Source: a virus. Taken from it: a stretch of DNA of 64,000 nucleotides. Shown here in pieces: positions 46,190-55,900 of this stretch. Under the pieces are notes generated by a model. It saw nothing but the letters and a program-made list of their open reading frames with translations. It was not told the origin of the DNA and did not search any database. Location of the stretch: the IMG/VR virus record IMGVR_UViG_3300035670_000110, positions 24,609-88,608 of that record; one strand, 5' to 3'. Positions within the stretch are counted from its first letter, which is position 1; each line of letters opens with the position of its first letter. The position numbers and the translations under genes are program-made.

Positions 46190-46855
46190 TTATACTACAA
46201 ATTGTAGAATTCTCCCATCTTCATATCCAGATACATCAAAATCTATGCCGCTTGGCTTTTCCCTAGAAGAACAATAAATTATAGCACCGCCGCCTGTAGT
46301 ATAAAAAGATCCATTATTAAATCCAGATGCATAAATTGTTCCGTTACCGCTGACTCTCCTTGCCGAAACTATTACAATTCCGCCGCCAGGATTAGTTCCA
46401 TCGCCAGCGCCTCCGGTAACACCCAAAGCAGATTGCTGAGATGCATTTAATATGTATCCATCAACTGCCAGGTTTGGATCATAAAAATATGATGCACTTC
46501 CAAAAGAAGAATCAATTTCTATAGAAGAATAACTGGCACTATCCCCTCCTAAACTATTAGAAACTGATGCTGTCCCGCCGCCAAATATTGAACCTGCCTG
46601 AGACGATCCATTAATTAAACCAACACTTGTATTTGGATCTTGACTAGATGAACCTAGAAAAATCATATTATTTCTTACAAAGATTTTATATCCATTAGTA
46701 TCTATATGTATTCCATTATTTATTTTTAAATTATTCCAATACATATCTCTTGTTAATGAAAAATTTGCCGATGCGGTAAAATTACCGTCTTTTCCAGATC
46801 CATATATAGGGTCTGGAAAAACTCTATCGTCTGATGCATAACTTTTAATTGGCAT
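46190..46855 (-). CDS. Glycine-rich fibre protein, short paralogue (221 aa)
   Basis: It shares the whole N-terminal domain with the 568-aa collagen-like protein just before it: GSGKDGNFTASANFSLTRDM, YWNNLKINNGIHIDTNGYKI, FVRNNMIFLGSSS, GSIFGGGTASVSNSLGGDSA. It lacks the collagen-like and Tyr/Asn-rich inserts and ends with a short GGGIVIVSARRVSGNGTIYA unit. It looks like a duplication of the framework of the larger gene, without the low-complexity part. Such glycine-rich beta-structured proteins are often adhesins. Confidence 0.75.
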   Translation of the reverse strand: MPIKSYASDDRVFPDPIYGSGKDGNFTASANFSLTRDMYWNNLKINNGIHIDTNGYKIFVRNNMIFLGSSSQDPNTSVGLINGSSQAGSIFGGGTASVSNSLGGDSASYSSIEIDSSFGSASYFYDPNLAVDGYILNASQQSALGVTGGAGDGTNPGGGIVIVSARRVSGNGTIYASGFNNGSFYTTGGGAIIYCSSREKPSGIDFDVSGYEDGRILQFVV

Positions 46856-48551
46856 TATCTATGGCCTCATTCTTAATAATTATTACAGTGCCAGAGGTTG
46901 GTGTTCCAGCATCACCAGTGCCCGCAGCGGCTCGAACCTCTATACTATCTGGAATATTTGACTCTGTTACAACAAGAACAACCCCTCCGCCGCCAGAATA
47001 TCCGTTAAGACCTGGAGAACCTGGAAGACCGGCGCTACCTATTCCTCCTGCACCACCCAACCCACCAGCGCCACCGGCACCTCCTGCAAAATATTCAGCC
47101 GGTTGTATGGAAAACTGATCTGGTTCAAACTCGGTGTTATAGGCGTAAGAAGTATTTCCTGGAACTATTGTATTATATACAGTGTATGAATTTCCAGGTT
47201 GAAAATAATATCCAAATGCTGGAAAATATGCAATATATGCATAGATATTTCCAGCAGTATAGAATGTATTTCCTATTACCTCATAAGATGGTCCGGGGGT
47301 GTAATATACCGTTCCTGGGTTATATCCAAGAAAAGTAAGGAAAAATTGATTTCCCGGAACTGTAAAGGCAGTTCCGGGGTTTTCGTTACTGGGCCTCCAT
47401 CTGACAGATGCTGGACCAGGAGTACGAGGATTAAATGTTGGTCTGTTATATGCAGTTGTTGGACGGTTGTATGCAGGAGTATTGTATATATATGCTGTTG
47501 GACTATTGTATAGAGTTACTCTATTGTAAGAATAAAATGGTCTATTATATGATAAAACTGGACTATTATATGCAAAAGTTCCTTGTGATCCTATAAAATT
47601 ATATCCTGGCTGTGTTGGAGAATTATAAAGAGTAGCCGCATTTCCTCCAGTTGTTGGATTAGTAAAAGAATATTCAACTGAATAATTATATCCTGGAGTT
47701 GAAACGTATAAATATGATGCGCTGTAGAAATCTGGTGCAGGCTCCCCAGGACTTCCTGGGGAGCCTGGTGGACCTGGAAAACCTGGACCTCCTATTCCAC
47801 CAGGATTTCCTGGAGAACCAGATTCTCCATCTGCTCTAATAATTCCAGAGCCAATGATATTTCTTGCTGAAATTATTACGACTCCACCGCCTGCACCACC
47901 GTCTCCTCCTAATCCTCCAGATCCACCTAGCCCAGCAAACCCTGGAGATCCAGCAGATCCTGGAAACCCTGAAGACCCCATGCCACCGGATGCACCAACG
48001 GTATATTCAAATCCCGGCCTAGATCCAGGTGATCCTGGACTTCCCGGACTACCTAATTCCCCTGCAGTAAATGATCCAGACTGTCCCGCAGATCCACTTT
48101 CCCCTATAGCACCGCCAGATCCACCCATAAGAAATCTAAGAGTTCCTTCTACCGCATCAAACTTATAGCCAGCGATTGCTTGAGAGAAATTATAAAATTC
48201 TGCTTCTCCAAAAAAGTTTTCTCCTGGGTTTAAGCCTCCGTCGCCTCCAAGAGTATCGGACGCTTTAATTCCTGATGGAGCGCCACCTAAAATACTTCCC
48301 GCAGAAGTTTTGTCTGACAATCTTCCAATAACAGCAGAAGAATCAGCCATATTTAGGGTATCTTTAACGAAAACCCTATAACCATTTGTATCAAGTTGGG
48401 CGGAACCTAGCACAGTTAGATTGTTGTAATACATGTCTCTGTTAAGTACAACCGTTCCAGTAATAATTACATTTCCGTCAGTCCCTGGGCCATATACCGC
48501 CAACCCTCCGCGACCATTAAAGTTAGTAGGAACAATATCTTGTATCGACAT
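46845..48551 (-). CDS. Collagen-like, Tyr/Asn-rich fibre protein (568 aa)
   Basis: Probable virion adhesin. Residues 1-140 match the shorter paralogue. Glycine-rich, collagen-like or polyglycine-II-like runs lie at about 142-178, 189-223, 242-272 and 489-522, with units such as GSPGSPGS and GFPGPPGSPGSPGEP. Several place Pro in the Y position. Between them, about 285-475, is a segment rich in Tyr, Asn and Pro with repeated YNSP, YNRP, YNTP and YNPG units, for which I know no named family. The GGGVVIISAR unit recurs as GGGVVLVVTE. The prolines are potential targets for the nearby P4H-type oxygenase. Polyglycine-II lattices of phage adhesins are an alternative to a triple helix. Confidence 0.82.
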   Translation of the reverse strand: MSIQDIVPTNFNGRGGLAVYGPGTDGNVIITGTVVLNRDMYYNNLTVLGSAQLDTNGYRVFVKDTLNMADSSAVIGRLSDKTSAGSILGGAPSGIKASDTLGGDGGLNPGENFFGEAEFYNFSQAIAGYKFDAVEGTLRFLMGGSGGAIGESGSAGQSGSFTAGELGSPGSPGSPGSRPGFEYTVGASGGMGSSGFPGSAGSPGFAGLGGSGGLGGDGGAGGGVVIISARNIIGSGIIRADGESGSPGNPGGIGGPGFPGPPGSPGSPGEPAPDFYSASYLYVSTPGYNYSVEYSFTNPTTGGNAATLYNSPTQPGYNFIGSQGTFAYNSPVLSYNRPFYSYNRVTLYNSPTAYIYNTPAYNRPTTAYNRPTFNPRTPGPASVRWRPSNENPGTAFTVPGNQFFLTFLGYNPGTVYYTPGPSYEVIGNTFYTAGNIYAYIAYFPAFGYYFQPGNSYTVYNTIVPGNTSYAYNTEFEPDQFSIQPAEYFAGGAGGAGGLGGAGGIGSAGLPGSPGLNGYSGGGGVVLVVTESNIPDSIEVRAAAGTGDAGTPTSGTVIIIKNEAIDNAN

Positions 48552-48886
48552 TAAGAAACCTCTACTCCTGAAATATGAATATTTAAGGATGCTGAAGCAC
48601 TTGCGAACCCATGAATAGAAGATCCTGTTGGAAGAACACTTTTAATTTCAATGCTAAGAGTGTTATTTGCTGATACTAATATTTCCGGGAAAATTTTATT
48701 TGAATTTGAGGGTGATCCTGCATTTGGAACAAAATATAATGTAGCATCTAAATCTGCTCCAGTTGTATTTGAAATTAATATTTGCTTTATTATAGATGTT
48801 GTGGAGGCAGGAACGACATATAATGCACTTGCTGTACCTGGAAGATCCCTGGCAGCAACCAGTTCCTTTAAATCAAAAACGGACAT
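48551..48886 (-). CDS. Small beta-rich fibre-associated protein (111 aa)
   Basis: Sequence such as TASALYVVPASTTSIIKQIL, DATLYFVPNAGSPSNSNKIF and ASASLNIHISGVEV forms a compact beta-sandwich pattern. Similar small proteins occur beside fibre genes in many tailed phages, where they may cap or decorate fibres. No catalytic motif is visible. The stop overlaps the start of the collagen-like gene by one base. Confidence 0.7.
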   Translation of the reverse strand: MSVFDLKELVAARDLPGTASALYVVPASTTSIIKQILISNTTGADLDATLYFVPNAGSPSNSNKIFPEILVSANNTLSIEIKSVLPTGSSIHGFASASASLNIHISGVEVS

Positions 48887-48926
48887 TTAAACCTCCTCCA
48901 CTTTATTATAGATTATATCATTCATG

Positions 48927-50756
48927 TTAGTAAATTCCCATATGGGTTGCTACCATAAGATTATTAAAATCTTGATTACTTGCATATAAAGATGATGCTG
49001 TGCTTTCTGTTAAGAAACTAGGGGCATCAGTTATTCCGGTCCAATTTATTGATGATGCTGTCTGAGCGTGATTAGCCGTATTATTAATACCTAAATAAAT
49101 ATTTGATGCGTCTGTTTTACTTAAATATATTACTGACGCTGTTTCTGCTGATTGAAAATATTCTGCTTTATATCCATCAAGGAATTCTGCATTTAAATTT
49201 ATTGACTTTGCGCTTGATGATACTTCAATATTATTAACTACTAAAGTTGCAAAAGTAACACTAGGAGAACTAAAATCAAAAATATCGTTTATTGGATGAT
49301 CTGCATTTGCTAATAATTTCCACTTTTTATCCAAATGATCTCTAATTAATCCGGTATGACTATGTTGACCCGCTGCAGATGATGAATTGATATCTCCATA
49401 TGGTGCAATGAATCCTATATCTAAAATATCAGAAGTGTACTGACTTCGACCAAGATATATAACTGGATCATTAACTTCTAATGATGTTGTATTAAGATAT
49501 ACTGTTGATCCAGTAACAAATAGATCATGAGCAAAAAGTACTCCATGTATGTTTAAATTTCCTTCTTTTATTTGAGTAGCAGAAGAAGTGTTTATAAAAT
49601 ATGATGCATGAAATGAATCTAATGTATCTGCATCTATTCCTGACCCTTCTCCGTCAACTTCTTGAATCGCGGCGGCTAAACCTTGATTAGTCCAATAAGA
49701 TGATGATTGACTGTAAGTAATAATATCGTTGTCGGATAATGTTGTGAATTCAACATTGGAGTCTGTTCCGCCCAAAACTGATCCATTATCCATACGAACA
49801 TAAATTCTCCCTGTATTTGCTTCTTGTCTTAAAACAATTGCGAGAGATGTTTTAATTGCTGGAGACGTTGGTTTTGTACTTGTCCACCCACCAGGATTTA
49901 TTGGGTCTGGGTAAAGGATTGTTCCGATAGCATAACTGGCGGTATTAACGTCACGAACAATTCCATCGGTGGTTACCAGACCATATTCTGATCCATCAGG
50001 AATATCTTGGGTGGCTACACCAATAATATATTCTGGACCCACCGTTCCATTTGTTACTGCCTTAGCAATAGTTACTCTATCTCCAATAACCCCTGTAGCC
50101 ATAACAATAGAGCCATGAGGAATTAATACACCAGAATTATTTTTTACAGGAGCAAAGTAAGACTCCATGCCAATAGATTGAACAACACTTCCAGACATTC
50201 CAAGATCTAGAGTTCCTTCTTCAACATTCCACTCTAATTGTCCTGGCTCTAAAAATCCTGGCTCTAATGAGGTATTAAAGTCTATTCTTGTAATATCAAA
50301 TGACTGTTCACCGTCGCGCATAACAATTGCGGAGGCGGTATTGTTCCAAGTAGCATTAGTTGATATGGTTAATTTATCAGCAGAGGCGGTAGCATTAAGA
50401 ATGATTCCATTCTCCGCCGCAAAAGTTAATTCATCGGTAATTAAATCTGCTATAACATCTTCCGTTGGCGGAAGGGTTTTAATAGTGCCAAAATTGTTTA
50501 CACTTGATGATATTCTAAAATATGCTGAGGCTGCTGATTCTTCTGTTAAAAAGTTTCCAGATGGACTAGTACCAGTATTACCATCACCGACTAAATTCCA
50601 TTCTGAACCATTCCAAGCATAAAGGCTAGATGCACTAATCCATAGTTGTCCTATAAACGGATTAGATGGGGATGAAGAGGTATAATTAACAAGATTTGTA
50701 GGACCGCCAACTTGAAGGCCGTTCTTTACCTTAAAATCTTTATCTTGTGTCGCCAA
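48927..50756 (-). CDS. Tail fibre protein with KDFxVKNG N-terminus (609 aa)
   Basis: The N-terminus MATQDKDFKVKNGLQVGGPT is a widespread virion-docking segment of phage fibre proteins. Long Ser/Ala/Thr-rich strands follow, including TTSLEVNDPVIYLG and an AGQHSHTGLIRDHLDKKWKL segment. It shares the start motif and overall style with the next gene upstream (MATVNKDFVVRNGIVAG), so the two are likely duplicates with diverged receptor-binding parts. A 28-base gap separates them. Confidence 0.8.
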   Translation of the reverse strand: MATQDKDFKVKNGLQVGGPTNLVNYTSSSPSNPFIGQLWISASSLYAWNGSEWNLVGDGNTGTSPSGNFLTEESAASAYFRISSSVNNFGTIKTLPPTEDVIADLITDELTFAAENGIILNATASADKLTISTNATWNNTASAIVMRDGEQSFDITRIDFNTSLEPGFLEPGQLEWNVEEGTLDLGMSGSVVQSIGMESYFAPVKNNSGVLIPHGSIVMATGVIGDRVTIAKAVTNGTVGPEYIIGVATQDIPDGSEYGLVTTDGIVRDVNTASYAIGTILYPDPINPGGWTSTKPTSPAIKTSLAIVLRQEANTGRIYVRMDNGSVLGGTDSNVEFTTLSDNDIITYSQSSSYWTNQGLAAAIQEVDGEGSGIDADTLDSFHASYFINTSSATQIKEGNLNIHGVLFAHDLFVTGSTVYLNTTSLEVNDPVIYLGRSQYTSDILDIGFIAPYGDINSSSAAGQHSHTGLIRDHLDKKWKLLANADHPINDIFDFSSPSVTFATLVVNNIEVSSSAKSINLNAEFLDGYKAEYFQSAETASVIYLSKTDASNIYLGINNTANHAQTASSINWTGITDAPSFLTESTASSLYASNQDFNNLMVATHMGIY

Positions 50757-50784
50757 GGTTCCCTATCCCCTCGTCCTTTTTAAA

Positions 50785-52458
50785 TTAAGAGTCTATCAGT
50801 GTTCTTACCGCCTTGATATCAACATTTGTTGTGGCAGCATCAGGAGATTCCGCTTTAAAGAATAATCCACCGCTGAACGCTGAAGCGGTCAAAATTATGT
50901 TTGCGGCACCATTGGCACTATCTACAATAGCATATTCAGTTATATATGCATTAGTTCCATCCCAAGAGACAAGGACCTTTGAAGAAGTCATTTTAGTACC
51001 TTGTTTTGCTTGTAAAAGATATTCTGCAGTAGTGAATGAGGATACACTGAATGAATCTATGGTTGTTGGAGTATCGTTTGCAGTTACTGTAACAGTAGAA
51101 GTTGTAATTGTAGCATGTGCAAAATCTACACCAGCAAATGTTGGTGTAGATGTGGTTCCTATGCTTTGTGGAAGGCTAAGAACAACTGATGCTGTCTCTC
51201 CACCAGAACCTGCAACAAGAACCTGATCGGCAGTTCCATAAATTCCAGCAACATAGTCTCCAGTGGTATCTGTTCCAAGAGCAATGGAGTCGGCAGCAAT
51301 AGTAAGAGTAATACTTGCACTGTCTAGATTGCTTACTGTTCCTGTTCCTGTGACATCGCCAGTGAATACTAAGTTAAAGTCTTTTTCTACTGTAACTGTA
51401 ATGCTTGCGGAGCCAAGATCTGTTAATGTTGCTCCACCAGAAACATCACCGATTAAAGTAATTGTTGGGTCTGGAATATTAAGAATATTTGACCAGTCTA
51501 CATTGGCATCAATCTCTCCTTTAGTACCGGAAAATACTTCAGCGGAGTTGGTAGCATCTGGAATAAATGTAAATTTTCCGGTGGAGTCATCGAAACCAAA
51601 GAAACCTAATTTAGCAGTTCCGTCGTTCCATTTAAATTCAATACCTCTATCTTTACCGTCATCAATTCCGTCTGTGTCTCCTCCCAATGTAAAGATTGGG
51701 TCGTCGATGGTAACGACTGTGCTATTAATAATGACAGAAGATCCTGTCACAATAAGATTTTCTCCTACTGTAAGGCTCCCTGCAATAGTGACATTATCCG
51801 GTAGGCCAACCTGAATATTTCCGGTAGATGCTGACACTGTAACTTCATTATCAGTTCCAATAACAGACTGTACTCCAGACATTCCAATTAGTTGCTCTAC
51901 TGTATATCCATTTAAATATTGCGAATTAAGGTTATTAACTAAAGCAGAACTTCCTACAGTAAATATATCTGTAATATATAATGCGCCAAAAGTTGGGCTA
52001 GCGCCAGAAGAAATATCTTGAATAGTAGAAATTGTTGGACTAGCACTTTCTCCCGATGTATGGCTAATGACAATGCTATTTCCAGGCTGGATTGACTCTA
52101 CATAATCCCCAAAAGTTTCTACTCCCAAGGTTACTGCATCTAAAGCAACTCCAGCATCCTGAATAACTATTGTTCCATTTTGTAAATCTGTAAATGTTGC
52201 AGAGCCTGTTCCAACAAGGCCGCCAGATAGTTCTACAGTGATGGTGAGGTCTGGCTTATTTGTAGTATTTGACCAATCTAATAGATAAGAAGAGTCTAGA
52301 CCATCAACATAGTCAGCGCTTAAATTAGTGACATTGGCGGAAGAGGTTACTACCAATGGAGGGTTTGATGAAGTAGTGGATATTAGTTGAGTACCTTGTA
52401 CCTCTTCTCCAGCAACTATTCCATTTCTAACAACAAAGTCTTTATTTACAGTAGCCAT
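50785..52458 (-). CDS. Tail fibre protein, paralogue with shared C-terminal domain (557 aa)
   Basis: It begins MATVNKDFVVRNGIVAGEEV, then repeats TGSATFTDL and GDVTGTGTVSNLDSAS-like units with low-complexity Ser/Thr/Gly strands. The last 115 residues (TIDSFSVSSFTTAEYLLQAK, GTKMTSSKVLVSWDGTNAYI) match the C-terminus of the 158-aa protein upstream. This points to a shared receptor-binding or trimer-cap domain. It is a probable side or tip fibre. Confidence 0.8.
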   Translation of the reverse strand: MATVNKDFVVRNGIVAGEEVQGTQLISTTSSNPPLVVTSSANVTNLSADYVDGLDSSYLLDWSNTTNKPDLTITVELSGGLVGTGSATFTDLQNGTIVIQDAGVALDAVTLGVETFGDYVESIQPGNSIVISHTSGESASPTISTIQDISSGASPTFGALYITDIFTVGSSALVNNLNSQYLNGYTVEQLIGMSGVQSVIGTDNEVTVSASTGNIQVGLPDNVTIAGSLTVGENLIVTGSSVIINSTVVTIDDPIFTLGGDTDGIDDGKDRGIEFKWNDGTAKLGFFGFDDSTGKFTFIPDATNSAEVFSGTKGEIDANVDWSNILNIPDPTITLIGDVSGGATLTDLGSASITVTVEKDFNLVFTGDVTGTGTVSNLDSASITLTIAADSIALGTDTTGDYVAGIYGTADQVLVAGSGGETASVVLSLPQSIGTTSTPTFAGVDFAHATITTSTVTVTANDTPTTIDSFSVSSFTTAEYLLQAKQGTKMTSSKVLVSWDGTNAYITEYAIVDSANGAANIILTASAFSGGLFFKAESPDAATTNVDIKAVRTLIDS

Positions 52459-52499
52459 AGTGAAACCTCACAAGTATTGGATTTAATTAAATTATAGCA

Positions 52500-52976
52500 T
52501 TATATCTTTATTATTATCTTATACAATTTAACAGTCACACTGGTTACATCACCGTCTGGAACTGTTACTGTAAGGACGAGATTAGCCCCTGAAATATCGG
52601 CGGCGAGTGTGTATGAAATAGATCCGCCTAACTCTATTTTTCCATATTCAGAGATTCCTGCATTTGTATCATCATGAATTATCATACATTTTACTGAAGT
52701 ATATTTAGTTCCCTGATTCATTTGAATTATATATTCAGCAGATCTGTATGAAGATGCTGGAAAAGAATCAAGAATTGTAGATAAATTACTGCTAACGTTA
52801 ATTGTGGATGAACTGTTTATTACCTGGCCAAAATTTACACCAGAAAATTCTGGCTGATCAGTAGTTTTAACACCCTGATCTAAATAAGAGTCATGGGTTG
52901 TTAAGGTAGACCTAATATTATTGTGGTCTTCTAAGTGTCCTGAATTTCCATGTGATCTAATTGGAGGGATGGCCAT
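52500..52976 (-). CDS. Short fibre protein sharing the tip domain (158 aa)
   Basis: A short N-terminal segment with SHGNSGHLEDHNNIRSTLTT (a His-rich turn often found before fibre tips) is followed by a roughly 115-aa domain with TILDSFPASSYRSAEYIIQM and GTKYTSVKCMIIHDDTNAGI. The same domain ends the 557-aa fibre protein. It may be a stand-alone receptor-binding tip or an assembly partner for it. Confidence 0.75.
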   Translation of the reverse strand: MAIPPIRSHGNSGHLEDHNNIRSTLTTHDSYLDQGVKTTDQPEFSGVNFGQVINSSSTINVSSNLSTILDSFPASSYRSAEYIIQMNQGTKYTSVKCMIIHDDTNAGISEYGKIELGGSISYTLAADISGANLVLTVTVPDGDVTSVTVKLYKIIIKI

Positions 52977-52991
52977 AAAATTTATTATACA

Positions 52992-55900
52992 TTAAGGAAG
53001 ATAATAAAAATCTATTCCTTTGGATAAATTAAAAGATTCATTCAGCCAACTATTAACAAGCAGTACCGTTTGATCATCATGGCTATTGCTAAATAAAACA
53101 ATGGAAGAAATATCTCCATTTAATGATCCTTGAGAACTTTTCCCTAAAATAATACTTTCTATATTTGATTGATTAGATATATTTTCATACAATTTAACAT
53201 TGTTCATATATATAGAACTTGAACCGGAAGAGGCAGTTATGGTATAAATATGAAAACTATTATCATAATTTGATACTGATGCAGAAGTTTCTGCCTGTGC
53301 ATATATATATCCTCCATCAGAATATATGGAAACTGATGCGGACTCAAATATGCCGCCGTCGTTAAATATTCTTCCAACAATATATAATGTATATGGCTGA
53401 TTTGATGAAGCGGAGGATTCCATGAACTGCGTTCCATTAAATTTAACTACTGGCATATCATAATCAGTGGAAAGTGGGAAGACCCAGGACGATGTAATAA
53501 CTGATCCTGTAGAAGGATAAAGACCTAGATTGTCCCAGTAAACAAAGTCATTAATATCATATGAGCCATTATAAAATCTTATTTCTGCGGATATTGCTGA
53601 AGAAGATGTTGTAAATTCTGTGTATAAATCATATATTCCTGTTAAATTATCTGATGCATTTGATGATGCAGAGAATATTAATCCCGATCCCTCATCTACA
53701 TAAACAGATATTGTTCTTGATAAATTATGTAAAAATGAAGCAGATTGAGGTTTAGATAACTTTAAACTCCCGACAACAGAATATTTCTGATTAGGATAAA
53801 TAGAAATAGAGGCAGTGTTATTCATATAAATATATGAATCTATTGATGTTCCATCAGGAATTACCTTTAGGCCTTTTTGTCCAGAAACAGCACCATCTGA
53901 AGAAGATTCTACTGATGAATTAACTGAAATAATATTGGATACGCTTCCAGACTCACCCCCGGCTAACTGTTCATTGGTAAATACATTTTTAGATTGAAGT
54001 CTAAATATTGGAGCAGATGCTGAATCATTCTGAATCGCATGAAATTCATTTCCAGATAAATCATTCCATCGGTTAACATGTGAATCATCTTCCGACTTTA
54101 TTTTATTTAATCCATTAGTAAATCTAGAATCTAGCCATAATATAAGGTTGTTTAAAGATCTTGGGTCTAATGGCTTTGCTGCAAAATCGTCCGTAAATTC
54201 AGATATCGAATTTAACATTTTTATTCCAGAATTTTTTGTCATAAATATGTTAGGGGTTTTCCTTATTTCTGGAAGAAATACATACGATGATGAATTATAC
54301 AATAAATAGTTGTTTCCGTCGTCATGTCTCAGCGAGACTTTATCCGCATCGCCGGAATATGTCTCAAAAGTGAAATATTTAATCCTTGGTGGCAAATAGT
54401 TAGCATCCTCTGAATACATTTCAAAGTCAAAGGTTAGGTATGTTCCAGAAAGATTGTTATTATTTATAAATGGAAATGTGTCATTTTTGTAAAATCTAGT
54501 TTTTGGATATATAACGCTTCCGCTGTAATCGTAGTGGGTCACATAAAAAAGAACTTGCGAAGATGATAAAATATCTGGGTAGCCAACGCTAACAGTATTT
54601 GCAGAAAGTTTTTGATCATCATCATTATTAAATTTACCAATATCAATAGCGTGGAGATTAAAGGTTAAATTACCATAAGTTTGAGTTTTGAATCTTTTTT
54701 GATTGCTATCATATGTGATTTTATATCTATATTTTTTATATGACTCTAAATCTTGAAACGTAGAATAAGAAGCGGAAAAGTCATCTTGAAGAACAGAAAA
54801 TGATTTGAATGTTCCAGAAAATTGATTTACTGACGGTAGATTGGTTGAATAATTATCTTGATCATAAGAAATATTGCTTCCGATCCTAATTATTTTTTGA
54901 TAATCTAATGGGAAATAGTAACTAAGAGGATCTAGTCCATAAAGATTTTCATCGTAGAAAGCAAAAGAAGATGTTTGAACAAAACTTCCTGTTTGAGCAA
55001 AATAAAAGTATGAGTTGTCTAAAAACTTCATACCAATATATGCCTCTGGATTGCTCTCAATATCTACAATATTAAAATCAACAGCATTTCCATTTATTGT
55101 TTCTATTAAAATTTTATATGAGCCAGATTGATTATATAAATTAAATTTTAGTATCTCTTCACTGGGTTCGGAGCCAATGGACATTATCGTTTGCTTTTCA
55201 AAAACCTTGGGTAAATTTCCATCAAATTTTACTTTTACAAAAAATGGATATTGTCCTGAAAGTATTTTTTGATATAAACTTCTTATATCTATATATGCCG
55301 CATTAACAGTAGATCCGCTGCTCGTAATAAAAGATATTTGATTTGATGAAGTCTGAATGTCATTGTTATAAGAATAAAATATTGGTTCATCATAATTTAA
55401 AGGAGATATGCCAGATTGAGTCATTATTAAATCTTTTACTTCCGCCTGACGCCATTCCTGTGGATATCTCCAGTCAATTTTAAATATTTTTTCCGTATCT
55501 ATTGTGGAAAAATTATATAGTGTCCCGCCTCGGGCATGAAATACATCATCCCCAATAGATTTACCCAAACCATATACATAATGTCTTTTAGCATCGAAAG
55601 TGCTTAGGATATTTGAATATAAAGCGACACTATCTATTATCCAATTTTCTGACGGAGGTCCGTAAAAATCTATGTAATCATTTTCTAAATGACTAGGGTC
55701 TAATTCCAAATTAATATAATTATTTTCATTATTTTTAAAAGAATTTCCATTTATCATCAATACCATTGACGATGGATTTTTCCCAATTAATATATGATTA
55801 GGTTCTTCTGGATTTTCAATGTCTCCACGAACTTCCATATAACTTGCACTTGTTCCATATCTAAAAATTAAATAATTATTTTTAATAAATAATCCTACAT

